NCBI GenBank assembly: GCA_031394355.1
Contig: JANNSU010000056.1
Location: 62,001-126,000, forward strand
Length of the DNA: 64,000 nucleotides
Origin: JAEUMY01 sp031394355
Lineage (GTDB): Bacteria; Pseudomonadota; Gammaproteobacteria; Burkholderiales; Usitatibacteraceae
Reading direction: 5' to 3'
Shown one piece after another: positions 18,010 through 26,877 of this stretch; the stretch's first letter is position 1; each line of letters opens with the position of its first letter. The position numbers and the translations under genes are program-made. A model generated the notes under the pieces. It saw nothing but the letters and a program-made list of their open reading frames with translations, was not told where the DNA came from and did no database searches.

Positions 18010-19926
18010 ATGACGCAACCCGCACCCACCCTGGTCGCATCCACTGTCGCCGATCTCAGGCGACATGACCCGTTTGACGCGATGGAGGTCAGCTTGCTGG
18101 CAGAGGTGGCTGCCAAGCTGCGGCTGCGATATTTCGCAGCGGGATCCGTCATTCTCGACCCGACCCATGGTCAGGTACAGAACCTGTTCATTGTCCAGCG
18201 CGGCATGGTCGAGGGATGGAATACACCACACAAATCGTCGCAGGAAGGTGCCGCGCTCTCTCTGACAGAGGGCGAGTGCTTCCCGGTGGGCGCGTTGTTG
18301 GGTCGACGGCCGACGAGCCTCTGCTTTCGCGCATCGCAAGACACTTTTTGCTATGAGTTGGATGGCCTGCTTTTCGAAGATCTCATGGATCGCAGCAAGG
18401 CGTTTCGCCATTTCGCCACTGCCCGACTGAGCACCTTGGTGGAACACTCCCGGCGGGGAGTGCAGGGGGATTACGCGGCCCGTATGGCCGGAATGCGTGC
18501 CATGGCGCAGCCCCTCAAGTCGCTGCTGGGGCGCAAGCCAGTCACCACATCACCGGCGACTCCGGTGAAGATGGTACTTCAGACGATGCACGATCTCAGA
18601 ATCGGGTCTGTCGTGATTGTGGACGAGTGGGAGCATCCGATCGGCATCTTCACCGAGCGGGATGTGCTGGATCGTGTCGCGCTGCAAGGCATTGATCTCA
18701 CGCTGCCCATTGAGAACGTCATGACGCGCAATCCCTATTGTTTGCCTGCGACAGCTGCGCTGTTTGAAGCCGCCCAGGTCATGGCACGTCGGCGCTTTCG
18801 ACATGTGTTGGTACTGGAGGAGGGTGCGCTGGCAGGGGTGGTGTCAGAACGCGATCTCTTCGCGTTGCAACGACTCTCCCCAGGCGAGATCGGCAAGTCG
18901 ATTCACAGCGCCGAAACCGTTGAGGTCCTGGCACACGCGGCTGGCGAGGTCCGACGCCTCGCTGGCGGCATGCTGGCACAGGGTGTCGCGGCCGAACAGC
19001 TCACCCAGTTTGTCAGCACGCTCAATGATGCCATCGTCGAGCGTGCCACTGAGCTGGCGGCGCAGACGGCACCACCGCCGGATACACGTTGGTGCTGGAT
19101 CGGCCTGGGTTCGGAGGGCCGCATGGAACAGACCATGGCAACAGACCAGGACAATGCCATCATCTTTGCGGCAGAGCCTGGCGAGACGGCTGCAGTGCGA
19201 GACGGCTTTCTGGCTTTTGCGGGCAAAGTCAACGAGGTGCTCGATGCGTGCGGATTTCCACTTTGCAAGGGCGACATCATGGCGAAGAATCCACGCTGGT
19301 GTCTGTCGGAGTCAGAATGGAGAACCCTGTTTCAGGGCTGGATGCGCAACAGCAGTCCCGAGGCATTGATGAATTCCGCCATCTTCTTTGATTTTCGCCC
19401 GCTTTCCGGGGACTTCGGGCTCGCCGATGCGCTGCGTGCCTGGCTTAACGAAAATGTCGCCAAGCAATCGGGGTTCCTGCGGCAGATGGCAGTCAACGCC
19501 CTCCAAGCGCGACCGCCATTAGGCGTGATCCGTGACTTTGTGCCCGATGATAGCGACCATCCCGGAACGCTTGACCTGAAGCGCTACGGCGCTCGCCCAT
19601 TCATTGATGCATCGCGAATATTCGCATTGGTTCATGGCGTGTCCGCAACCAACACGGCGGAGCGACTGCGCATTGCCGGGCCACGCATGCGACTGTCTGC
19701 AGAAGAGATGGCGTCTGCCATCGACGGCTTTCATTTCGTGCAGATGCTGCGTCTCAGGAGTTGTGATCCCGATCTCGCTGGTGTGGATGAAGCATCGGCA
19801 AAGCATCCGCCGCCCAACCGCGTTGATCCCGAGACCCTGTCGGCGCTGGATCGCCGAATTCTCAAGGAGGCGCTGCGCCAGGCGCGCAAGCTTCAGAGTC
19901 GGCTTGAAATGGACTACCAGGTCTGA
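18010..19926 (+). CDS. cNMP-binding / CBS / DUF294 putative nucleotidyltransferase
   Basis: This 638-residue signalling-type protein has, in order, a cyclic-nucleotide-binding-like domain (about 15-135), two CBS repeats (about 175-285; IGSVVIVDEWEHPIGIFTERDVL and RHVLVLEEGALAGVVSERDLF regions), a DUF294 nucleotidyltransferase domain with GLGSEGRMEQTMATDQDNAI (about 366-385), and the DUF294 C-terminal domain. GSEGR...E with D-x-D is the transferase signature. ATG at 18010 is preferred over TTG at 17968. It follows acs and precedes the exonuclease by 1 bp. The family typically neighbours actP and probably senses nucleotides, but no substrate is established. A perfect palindrome at 19614 is read as RIFA. 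Confidence 0.9.
   Translation: MTQPAPTLVASTVADLRRHDPFDAMEVSLLAEVAAKLRLRYFAAGSVILDPTHGQVQNLFIVQRGMVEGWNTPHKSSQEGAALSLTEGECFPVGALLGRRPTSLCFRASQDTFCYELDGLLFEDLMDRSKAFRHFATARLSTLVEHSRRGVQGDYAARMAGMRAMAQPLKSLLGRKPVTTSPATPVKMVLQTMHDLRIGSVVIVDEWEHPIGIFTERDVLDRVALQGIDLTLPIENVMTRNPYCLPATAALFEAAQVMARRRFRHVLVLEEGALAGVVSERDLFALQRLSPGEIGKSIHSAETVEVLAHAAGEVRRLAGGMLAQGVAAEQLTQFVSTLNDAIVERATELAAQTAPPPDTRWCWIGLGSEGRMEQTMATDQDNAIIFAAEPGETAAVRDGFLAFAGKVNEVLDACGFPLCKGDIMAKNPRWCLSESEWRTLFQGWMRNSSPEALMNSAIFFDFRPLSGDFGLADALRAWLNENVAKQSGFLRQMAVNALQARPPLGVIRDFVPDDSDHPGTLDLKRYGARPFIDASRIFALVHGVSATNTAERLRIAGPRMRLSAEEMASAIDGFHFVQMLRLRSCDPDLAGVDEASAKHPPPNRVDPETLSALDRRILKEALRQARKLQSRLEMDYQV
19614..19625. repeat. GCGAATATTCGC palindrome (within DUF294 gene)
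   Basis: Perfect 12-mer, read as RIFA of SRIFALV. It is the only good copy between 8.3 and 29.5 kb. Confidence 0.95.
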
Positions 19927-19927
19927 C

Positions 19928-20662
19928 ATGGCCGAAGGCTGGCGAAACTGGCTCAAGTTTGGCCGCAGCGCCGCCGGGCTGAACGAGTCTGAGCTTGCCC
20001 GGTTGGCGGCCCTGCGCGTTGTACCGCGTGCGCACCTTGGTAGGCACTTCACCGAACAACGATGGGTGGTGGTGGATGTTGAATCGAGCGGGCTCGATGT
20101 CCGGGCCGACAAGTTGATCGCGATCGGCGCAGTGGGCGTCCGAGGCAATGCGATCGATGCATCGGACAGCTTCGAGGTGGTGCTGCGGCAGGATGCAGTG
20201 AGTACGGATGAGAACATCCTCGTTCACGGGATAGGCGGCACCGAGCAACGCGGTGGCGCAACACCTTCTTCAGCATTACTGGACTTCCTTGAGTTCATCG
20301 GCGGCGATCCGCTCATTGCCTATCACGCGTTCTTTGACGAATCCATGCTCAAGCGCGCATGCAAGGCACATCTTGGCCTCACCTTTACGAGGGAATGGCT
20401 GGATCTTGCGCATCTGGCCCCCGCAGTGCTGCCTCCCGGACCGCTAGTGACCAGGCGCGTAAAGGGTCTCGATGACTGGCTCGCGGACTTCGGCATTACA
20501 GTCAGCGAACGGCATCGCGCTGTGGCGGATGCGGTGGCTACAGCACAATTTTGGCTGGCGTTGTTGCCGGCGTTGCAGGGTCAACGCGTGAGCCAAAGTT
20601 CGCAGGTTCTGGCGCTTGCCCGCGACTTTGAGTGGTTGCGTCGTCGGGAGAACCGTTCCTGA
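19928..20662 (+). CDS. DEDDh 3'-5' exonuclease (DnaQ-like)
   Basis: This 244-residue protein has the DnaQ exonuclease fold. ExoI motif VVVDVESSGL (near residue 45) holds the DxE pair, ExoII YHAFFDESML (near 135) the second Asp, and ExoIII HRAVADAVATA (near 195) the His and Asp. Around 40 residues precede the domain. The ATG at 19928 follows the DUF294 stop by 1 bp, so the genes are coupled; the frame is open further upstream only inside the DUF294 gene. Proteins of this type accompany DUF294 and actP in many proteobacteria. The nucleic-acid target is unknown. Confidence 0.9.
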   Translation: MAEGWRNWLKFGRSAAGLNESELARLAALRVVPRAHLGRHFTEQRWVVVDVESSGLDVRADKLIAIGAVGVRGNAIDASDSFEVVLRQDAVSTDENILVHGIGGTEQRGGATPSSALLDFLEFIGGDPLIAYHAFFDESMLKRACKAHLGLTFTREWLDLAHLAPAVLPPGPLVTRRVKGLDDWLADFGITVSERHRAVADAVATAQFWLALLPALQGQRVSQSSQVLALARDFEWLRRRENRS

Positions 20663-20748
20663 ACGTGTCCGGACTTGTGATCATGGGGTTGCTGACAAGA
20701 CCGATTCATGACCAATCAACCCGCACCAGGCGGGCCCAGACAAAAGTT

Positions 20749-20777
20749 TTGACCAGCCTTGAGTCTGCCCCTATACT
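20749..20777 (+). promoter_or_regulatory. Sigma-70-type promoter for DUF485-actP
   Basis: TTGACC (20749-20754), a 17-bp spacer and TATACT (20772-20777) lie about 110 bp before the DUF485 start. This suggests that the transporter genes have their own promoter in addition to acs readthrough. Confidence 0.7.
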
Positions 20778-20890
20778 CAAATAGTGTCCGTCCCCAACAA
20801 CAACAACAAATCAATAAAAAATCGGCCAGTTGCTTTCAGTGACGTACTTGAATCAACAGTGTCGTTAATAACTACTACAGGAGGAAGTCA

Positions 20891-21157
20891 ATGCAGTTAA
20901 CGGAAAAGCACGTTGACTACTGGAGAAAGAATCTGCGCACGAGCGCGATTCTGTTGCTCATCTGGTTTGTCGTAACTTTCGTGATGGCCTTTTATGCGCG
21001 GGAGCTGGCCACCATCAACTTCTTCGGATGGCCCTTGTCTTTTTACATGGCCGCCCAGGGATCCCTGATCATCTATGTGGCCATCATTGGCTTCTACGCG
21101 GTGTACATGCGCAAGCTGGACATCGAACATGATGTCGCGGAAGGAGAAGAAGAATGA
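20891..21157 (+). CDS. yjcH: DUF485 membrane protein (YjcH-like)
   Basis: This 88-residue protein has two transmembrane helices (residues about 18-38 and 52-72), as in YjcH, the small companion of the acetate permease. RTSAILLLIWFVVTFVMAFYA and INFFGWPLSFYMAAQGSL are family signatures. An AGGAGG Shine-Dalgarno (about 20880) precedes the ATG. The stop overlaps the actP start in an ATGA junction. It is thought to assist or modulate ActP, though a defined role is not established. Confidence 0.93.
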   Translation: MQLTEKHVDYWRKNLRTSAILLLIWFVVTFVMAFYARELATINFFGWPLSFYMAAQGSLIIYVAIIGFYAVYMRKLDIEHDVAEGEEE

Positions 21158-23244
21158 GTGCCGTTCCCCAATCCCAATCCCAATTCAAGGCCCAACTCAA
21201 GAAGTACTACACGTTTTATACCGGCGGCTTCATCGCCTTTGTCGTTCTGCTGGGCATTGCCGAGCAGATGGGCATGCCGCGAAAATACATCGGCTACTGT
21301 TTCCTCGGCGCTACGATCCTGCTGTATGCAGGTATCGGCGTCATGAGCCGGACGCTGGACGTCGCCGAATACTACGTTGCAGGTCGACGAGTACCTGCGT
21401 TGTTCAACGGCATGGCGACAGGTGCGGACTGGATGTCGGCTGCTTCCTTTATCGCCATGGCTGGCGGACTGTATCTCGGCGGGTTTGATGGTCTCGCGTT
21501 CATCATGGGCTGGACTGGTGGCTACTGTCTGGTCGCCTTGCTATTGGCGCCGTACCTCAGAAAATTCGGACAATTCACCATCCCGGACTTTCTCGGTGCG
21601 CGTTATGGTGGCAACTTTGCGCGTTCCATCGGCATCTTCGCCGCGATCCTTGCGTCCTTCACCTATGTGGTCGCGCAGATCTACGGCGTGGGCCTGATCA
21701 CCAGTCGCTTTACCGGGCTCGAGTTCGAGATTGGTGTGTTCGTCGGTCTGGCGGGTATTCTGGTCTGCTCGTTCCTCGGCGGCATGAAGGCGGTGACCTG
21801 GACCCAGGTGGCGCAGTACATCATCCTGATCATTGCTTACATGATCCCGGTGGTGTGGTTGTCCATCAAGCAGACTGGTGTTCCCATTCCGCAGCTGGTC
21901 TACGGCCAGCAGTTGGCCAAGATCACCGAGCTGGAAAAGAAGCTGCTGGCTGATCCCAAGGAACTCGAAGTACGCGGTATCTTCAAACAGCGTGCGGATG
22001 CAGCGGATGCCAAGTTGAAGGCGTTGCCGGATTCTCTGGGTGTGGAGAAGGCCAATCTGGAAGCCAAGGTTGCAGAGCTGCAGGCAGCGTCAGCGTCGGC
22101 CAAAGATGTCGAGGCAGCCCAGAAGGCGGTGAAGGATCTGCCCGCTACGCCAGCTGCCGCCAAGGCCAAGTGGACTGCTGACAAAGCTGCCGCCACTGGC
22201 CGGGCCGGCCCCCCCCCTGGTACGCCGCATGGCACACCGTATCCCGCCAAGGATCAGGCAGCCAGCGACACCAAGATGTGGAACTTCATTGGTATCGTGT
22301 TCTGCATGATGTTCGGTACGGCGGCACTGCCACACATCTTGATGCGCTACTACACGACGCCCTCTGTACATGAAGCACGCGTTTCGGTGTTCTGGTCGCT
22401 GTTCTTCATCTTCCTGCTGTACTTCACGGCGCCCGCGCTCGCGGTATTGGCGAAATTCGACGTTTACACCAATTTGGTTGGCTCGAATTTTGCAAACCTG
22501 CCTGCATGGGTGCAGAACTGGCGAGTCATTGATCCTGGTCTGCTCAGCATCATCGACATCAACAAGGACGGCATTGTGCAGTTGGCGGAAATCGCCATCG
22601 GACAGGACATCATCGTATTGGCCACCCCGGAAATCGCGGGATTGCCGTACGTGATTTCCGGCCTGGTTGCTGCGGGTGGTCTGGCTGCGGCGCTGTCAAC
22701 TGCTGACGGGTTGCTGCTGACCATCGCCAACGCCCTGTCACATGATCTCTATTACAAGATCATCAATCCAGATGCGTCCACTGCCCGCCGGATCACGATC
22801 TCCAAGATTCTCTTGTTGGTCGTGGCCTTGATTGCTGCGTACGTCACTTCGCTCAAGCCAGGAAACATCCTGTTCCTGGTGGGGGCGGCGTTCTCGATGG
22901 CGGCGTCGGCGTTCTTCCCTGCACTGGTGCTTGGCATCTTCTGGAAACGGGCATCAAAGTGGGGGGCGATCGCCGGCATGTCGGCAGGCCTGGGCGTGTG
23001 TCTGTACTACATGGTGCATACCTATCCCACCTTCATTTCCTGGTTCGGTACCACGCCCATCCAGAAATGGTTCGGACTGGAGCCTATCTCCGCCGGCATG
23101 TTTGGCGTGCCCATCGGTATGATCACGATCATCATCGTGAGCTTGCTGACGCCGGCGCCGGACAAGGATGTTCAGGACTTTGTGGATCACGTGCGTTACC
23201 CCGATATCAAGGGTGACAATGTGGTGACCACGGGCGCTGACTGA
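21154..23244 (+). CDS. actP: Cation/acetate symporter with large loop insertion
   Basis: This 696-residue sodium:solute symporter family protein imports acetate, and other short-chain acids in relatives. Family segments include MSRTLDVAEYYVAGRRVPAL and GMATGADWMSAASFI near the N-terminus, FLGGMKAVTWTQVAQY, and the late LAAALSTADGLLLTIANALSHDLYY region (over residues about 510-535). Residues about 255-370 form a hydrophilic Ala/Lys-rich, coiled-coil-like insertion between transmembrane helices, which makes the protein about 150 residues longer than E. coli ActP. A run of nine C (about 22209-22217) lies in that insertion. A strong terminator follows. Confidence 0.93.
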   Translation: MSAVPQSQSQFKAQLKKYYTFYTGGFIAFVVLLGIAEQMGMPRKYIGYCFLGATILLYAGIGVMSRTLDVAEYYVAGRRVPALFNGMATGADWMSAASFIAMAGGLYLGGFDGLAFIMGWTGGYCLVALLLAPYLRKFGQFTIPDFLGARYGGNFARSIGIFAAILASFTYVVAQIYGVGLITSRFTGLEFEIGVFVGLAGILVCSFLGGMKAVTWTQVAQYIILIIAYMIPVVWLSIKQTGVPIPQLVYGQQLAKITELEKKLLADPKELEVRGIFKQRADAADAKLKALPDSLGVEKANLEAKVAELQAASASAKDVEAAQKAVKDLPATPAAAKAKWTADKAAATGRAGPPPGTPHGTPYPAKDQAASDTKMWNFIGIVFCMMFGTAALPHILMRYYTTPSVHEARVSVFWSLFFIFLLYFTAPALAVLAKFDVYTNLVGSNFANLPAWVQNWRVIDPGLLSIIDINKDGIVQLAEIAIGQDIIVLATPEIAGLPYVISGLVAAGGLAAALSTADGLLLTIANALSHDLYYKIINPDASTARRITISKILLLVVALIAAYVTSLKPGNILFLVGAAFSMAASAFFPALVLGIFWKRASKWGAIAGMSAGLGVCLYYMVHTYPTFISWFGTTPIQKWFGLEPISAGMFGVPIGMITIIIVSLLTPAPDKDVQDFVDHVRYPDIKGDNVVTTGAD

Positions 23245-23263
23245 GTTCGGTAGTGGATTGATC

Positions 23264-23293
23264 AAGCCCGCACCGCCAGGTGCGGGCTTTTTT
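23264..23293 (+). terminator. Rho-independent terminator after actP
   Basis: AAGCCCGCAC, a CGCCAG loop, then GTGCGGGCTT and further T residues. It ends the acetate operon. Confidence 0.93.
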
Positions 23294-23309
23294 CTTTGGA
23301 AGGTTCTGC

Positions 23310-23642
23310 ATGGATCTGGCTTTGCAGGTAAAACTGTTGCTGATTTTCAAGGCGTTGATAGAAGTCGCTTCTGTGGCGCTGATTGGTCAGGGTCTGGTGG
23401 CATTGTTTGCCGGTGTGGAGCGCGACAAGAACGTGATTTACCAAGTGTTCAAGATTGTCACCCGGCCCGCCGTGAAACTGGCGCGCTGGCTCACGCCAGT
23501 GAAGATCGTGCGTGATTCGCATCTGCCCCTGGTGGCGTTTTTCATTTGCGCTTGGTTGTGGGTCGGATGCATCATCGGCGTGACCTATGTTTGCGGTCAG
23601 GCTGGTCTTTCGGTAGCCCAGTGCACCGGCAAATCCGTTTGA
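23310..23642 (+). CDS. Small membrane protein, unknown function
   Basis: This 110-residue protein has a hydrophobic segment at about 12-32 (LIEVASVALIGQGLVALFAG) and another at about 72-95 (LVAFFICAWLWVGCIIGVTYVC), so two transmembrane helices. The loop between them is basic. I do not recognise the family. The ATG at 23310 has a GGAAGG Shine-Dalgarno and lies after the actP terminator; the frame extends upstream into that terminator, which rules the longer form out. It is followed by lptG after 10 bp, so a common transcript is likely. Confidence 0.7.
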   Translation: MDLALQVKLLLIFKALIEVASVALIGQGLVALFAGVERDKNVIYQVFKIVTRPAVKLARWLTPVKIVRDSHLPLVAFFICAWLWVGCIIGVTYVCGQAGLSVAQCTGKSV

Positions 23643-23652
23643 GAGCACCTCA

Positions 23653-24744
23653 ATGAACGTGATCTTCCGATATCTGGCCAAGGAGGTACTGCTCGCTTCC
23701 TTGCTGGTTCTCGCAGGGTTGCTAGCTTTGTTCCTCGTCTTTGACTTCATTCGGGAGTTGGGAGAAGTCGGCAAGCCGGGGTACACGCTGCTGCGCATTC
23801 TGATGTTGGTCGTGCTGTCTCTGCCGTCCCACGCCTATGTGGTGTTTCCGCTTGCATTGCTGATTGGCACGCTGCTCGCCTTGAGTCGGTTGTCGTTGCA
23901 ATCGGAGATTTCGGTCATGCGCGTATCCGGGCTCTCTCTGGCCCGGCTTGCGGTGCTTGTCGCAAGTCTTGGCGGAGTCATGGCGGCCGGGCTGTTCGCG
24001 TTCGGTGAGTTCGTGGTCCCTTACTCCGAGAACATGGCCAAACGCTTGCGTCTGCAGGCCAGTACTTCAGTGGTTGCACAGGAATTCCGCAGCGGCTTCT
24101 GGGTAAAGGACGAACGTTCATTCGTGAACATTCAAGCCGTTACGCCGGAAACGGTCCTGATGGGCGTTCGCATCTACGAGTTCGATGACAAGGCCCGGTT
24201 GCAGCGCATCAGCCAAGCCAGGCAGGCGGAATTCAGCGCGGACGGCAAGTGGACCCTGAAGGACATTCAGCGGACGCGATTCACCGATGCCGGCACAACG
24301 GTGGAAACGCTGGCCGATGCTGAATGGCGTTCAGTGCTGACGCCGGATTTGTTGAGTGCGCTTCGGGTGAAGCCCGCGGAAATGTCGCTGGCAAACTTGT
24401 CCGCCTATATTGATCATTTGCGAGAGAACAAGCAGAAAAGCACGCAATATGAGCTGGCACTCTGGTTCAAGGTGGTGAGACCGTTTGCCTTGATAGTGCT
24501 GATGCTGGTTGCAGTGCCATTCGCCTTGCAAAGTGCTCGGGCCGGGGGATTTGGCGCCCGCATTGTCATCGGAATCGTTTTTGGAGTCGGATTTCACTTC
24601 TTCGGTCAGCTGTCGGGCCACTTGGCCCTTTTAAACGGCTGGTCTCCCGCCCTCACCACGCTGGCCCCTCCTGTCGTCATTCTGGTGTGTGTGCTGTTGG
24701 CGCTTTCCCTGATGGATCGGCCCAGGGTACTTTTGGCCGGGTAG
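23653..24744 (+). CDS. lptG: LPS export ABC transporter permease LptG
   Basis: This 363-residue protein is an inner-membrane permease of the Lpt machine that moves lipopolysaccharide to the outer membrane. The N-terminal helices (ASLLVLAGLLALFLVFDFI) and LSLQSEISVMRVSGLSLARL, the coupling-helix region for LptB, are typical. A periplasmic jelly-roll domain fills residues about 125-270, then three more helices follow. FDFIRELGEVGKPGYTLLRI fits LptG better than LptF. The usual partner gene lptF is not adjacent and must lie elsewhere. Confidence 0.92.
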   Translation: MNVIFRYLAKEVLLASLLVLAGLLALFLVFDFIRELGEVGKPGYTLLRILMLVVLSLPSHAYVVFPLALLIGTLLALSRLSLQSEISVMRVSGLSLARLAVLVASLGGVMAAGLFAFGEFVVPYSENMAKRLRLQASTSVVAQEFRSGFWVKDERSFVNIQAVTPETVLMGVRIYEFDDKARLQRISQARQAEFSADGKWTLKDIQRTRFTDAGTTVETLADAEWRSVLTPDLLSALRVKPAEMSLANLSAYIDHLRENKQKSTQYELALWFKVVRPFALIVLMLVAVPFALQSARAGGFGARIVIGIVFGVGFHFFGQLSGHLALLNGWSPALTTLAPPVVILVCVLLALSLMDRPRVLLAG

Positions 24745-24782
24745 CGATTTGGCCGCTTGCTTCCAGCAGCCGCGGCATCACC

Positions 24783-25217
24783 TCACGGCTCGTGCGTCAG
24801 GCGAGTGCCAGCCAAGCGGTCGTGGAGAAATTGGCGATCCCGATCAATGAGCGCCCACCAGAGCGTCAAGCCCAATGGAATCAGGCCGATCAGGGCCGCG
24901 ACATACCGAACGATGGCGGTATGAGCGCCGGGTGTGCCGCCTTGTAGCGTTCGCACGCGGATTCGCCAGGTTTTCATGGGCAGCGTCTGCCCACCGCGTC
25001 GCCAGAACCAGGTGAAGTAGGCACCACACACCAGGCAGAGATAGATCTGCAGTGCGATCTTCGAGCCGGTGCTGATCTGCCCGCCGGTGAGGCCTACAAA
25101 TGGAAACGTTGCGACAAGCAGCAGTGCGATGACCAGCAAGATCTCATAGAGCATGCTGGCAAGGCGCCGCTGCAAAGAGGCGCTTTGATGCGTGGTTGGG
25201 CTCAAATCAATTGACAT
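24783..25217 (-). CDS. RDD family membrane protein
   Basis: This 144-residue protein has a typical RDD domain: RRLASMLYEILLVIALLLV, then a second helix region, GQTLPMKTWRIRV, and a C-terminal helix ending WWALIDRDRQFLHDRLAGT. Three transmembrane segments are expected. The ATG at 25217 is used; another in-frame ATG lies 6 codons earlier. It ends a minus-strand group (sigma factor, DUF3619, DUF3106, RDD) common in Betaproteobacteria. Function is not known. Confidence 0.88.
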   Translation of the reverse strand: MSIDLSPTTHQSASLQRRLASMLYEILLVIALLLVATFPFVGLTGGQISTGSKIALQIYLCLVCGAYFTWFWRRGGQTLPMKTWRIRVRTLQGGTPGAHTAIVRYVAALIGLIPLGLTLWWALIDRDRQFLHDRLAGTRLTHEP

Positions 25218-25298
25218 GGGAGGGGAACAAAACAAATTGTATCCCGTAGGCCTTGTGCGCTTGGGATCAGTCGGCCTGGGCGGGCCGAGAGCGTCTAC

Positions 25299-25736
25299 TC
25301 ACTTCTCCGGCGCAGAATTCTCCGCTCCAGATCCTTGCGACTTCTTGGCCTGCCACTTCTGCTTCAGCTCATGTTGCTTTTCGGGCGGCAGCCGTGACAA
25401 ATCCCGATAGACATCCCTCGCGGCGTTGCGCTGTTCCGGGGTCAACTTCGCCCAATCGGTCAGGCGTTCCTTGAATCGTTCCTGCTGGATGGGTTTAAGG
25501 CTGGGGTAGCGCCTGGCTGTTGCGATCAGCCGCTTCTGTTGACCTGCAGGCAAGCTGTGCCAATCCTTCTCCAGAGGTGCCAGAACTCGCTGATGGCCAC
25601 TCTCCAGAGCGGACCACGAGATAGGTGCCTGATCCGGGGTGGGGCTGGGCTTCGCTTGTGCGTATGATTCATTGGCAAAGACTAACAAGAAAGTAACCGC
25701 TGACATCAAGCACCAGGCTTTGATGCTGCTATTCAT
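25299..25736 (-). CDS. DUF3106 family secreted protein
   Basis: This 145-residue protein begins with a Sec signal peptide (about 1-25, ending ESYAQA). The mature part is rich in Trp, Arg and Gln, with two repeated blocks: LAPLEKDWHSLPAGQQKRLIATARRYPSL and the following RFKERLTDWAKLTPEQRNAARDVY region. This is the DUF3106 pattern, and it is likely periplasmic. The ATG at 25736 overlaps the DUF3619 stop by 8 bp. The linked ECF sigma factor suggests it is part of a stress or envelope regulon; this is inference. Confidence 0.87.
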   Translation of the reverse strand: MNSSIKAWCLMSAVTFLLVFANESYAQAKPSPTPDQAPISWSALESGHQRVLAPLEKDWHSLPAGQQKRLIATARRYPSLKPIQQERFKERLTDWAKLTPEQRNAARDVYRDLSRLPPEKQHELKQKWQAKKSQGSGAENSAPEK

Positions 25737-26094
25737 TGCCGCGTAGCCACGTGTCAAAGTCTTCATCAAGGAAGGCATCAATGGGCAGCTCGCCAGTCAA
25801 GAGCGCCGCATCCAACTCGCCGACTTCAGCACTCGGATCTTTGGACAGGTTGGCGCTGGCCAGCACCAGCAGGAGAGCAATGAGTGGCGCGATGATCAGG
25901 ACGCGCTGCATCCAGCTCAAGCCCAAAATGGCTTGTCCGGAGGCGGTGGTCTGGAGTGCGCCCAGACGATTAGGCAAAGCTTCGAGCGCGGCAAATCGCG
26001 CAGCCTGAAGCCGCTGGAGATGGCGAGCCTCCACGCATTCAGTGGATGCGCTGAGCAGTTTGGCGGCCTTTCGGCCAAAGTCGTTTTCGATCAT
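25729..26094 (-). CDS. DUF3619 family protein, possible anti-sigma partner
   Basis: This 121-residue protein has one transmembrane helix (about 62-80, VLIIAPLIALLLVLASA). The cytosolic N-terminus begins ENDFGRKAAKLLSASTE, and a short acidic C-terminal tail ends DAFLDEDFDTWLRGNE. The topology and its position right after an ECF sigma gene (ATGA overlap at 26091-26094) resemble anti-sigma factors. That role is inferred; no zinc anti-sigma motif is present. Confidence 0.85.
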   Translation of the reverse strand: MIENDFGRKAAKLLSASTECVEARHLQRLQAARFAALEALPNRLGALQTTASGQAILGLSWMQRVLIIAPLIALLLVLASANLSKDPSAEVGELDAALLTGELPIDAFLDEDFDTWLRGNE

Positions 26095-26696
26095 AGGGTT
26101 ATGCCTTTCGCGCGCAGGACCTTGGCCAAGGCATGAACTGCCCTGGAACAATGCGTCTTGACGCTTCCTTCCGAACAGCCCATGGCTGTTGCAGTTTCAC
26201 TCACGTCCAGTTCCTCCCAGTAACGCAGAAGGAAGGCCTCGCGTTGACGCGCTGGCAAGGCCGACACCGCATCTTCTATGGCTGCAACGACCTGGGACTG
26301 CTCCAGTTGTGCCTGAGGTGAGACCGGAATATTGCCCGGCTGTTCCACAGCAATCGATTCCAGAATGTCATTGTCATCCTCATCGTCCCGGGAGAATGAC
26401 GAGAACAGACTCGTCCACCTGGAGCGGACCTTCGTCCTCCGAAAGTGATCCCGGATCGTGTTCTGAAGAATGCGCTGGAACAACATGGGCAATTCCGAAG
26501 CGGGACGATCAGCGTAATTTTCTGCCAGCTTCAGCATGGCGTCCTGGACGATGTCATGCGCGACATCATCGTCCCTGACTGCAAATACGCTCTGCTTGAA
26601 GGCGCGCCGTTCAATGCTTGCCAGGAACGCGGAGAATTCGTCGCGAGTGGCCAGGTTGCCTCTCCTGCATGAGTGAATTGCCGTCCAGTCTAGCAT
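26091..26696 (-). CDS. ECF-type RNA polymerase sigma factor
   Basis: This 201-residue sigma-70 family protein has region 2 with DDVAHDIVQDAMLKLAENYAD and FQRILQNTIRDHFRR (about 45-90), and region 4 with LPARQREAFLLRYWEELDVSETATAMGCSEGSVKTH (about 150-185, given here as two adjoining motifs of the helix-turn-helix). A linker rich in Asp lies between. The listed ATG is the only in-frame one near the 5' end, but a strong AGGAGAGG lies just before codon 16 (CTG, 26654-26652), so the true start may be later. It heads the DUF3619-DUF3106-RDD group and is divergent from ilvB. Confidence 0.9.
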   Translation of the reverse strand: MLDWTAIHSCRRGNLATRDEFSAFLASIERRAFKQSVFAVRDDDVAHDIVQDAMLKLAENYADRPASELPMLFQRILQNTIRDHFRRTKVRSRWTSLFSSFSRDDEDDNDILESIAVEQPGNIPVSPQAQLEQSQVVAAIEDAVSALPARQREAFLLRYWEELDVSETATAMGCSEGSVKTHCSRAVHALAKVLRAKGITL

Positions 26697-26877
26697 CGGC
26701 AGTGCCTGCCGCCGGGTCGGCTGCGGGCAGAGACTTTCAATGCATCCTGATTTTGGCTTGACCGGGCCTGTTCTTTCTGGGTAAGGTTACTGTTTTCGCA
26801 GTGCAACATTTCCGCTTTGTCCGCTATTTTGCGGCGAAGTTACTGCGCAATTTTCTGTTCTTTAGTCAGGTACTTGC

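Noticed and set aside
26745..26785. Leader peptide or attenuator before ilvB
   Set aside because: A 14-codon frame exists there but has only scattered Leu and Val codons, with no run of Leu, Val or Ile and no strong terminator.
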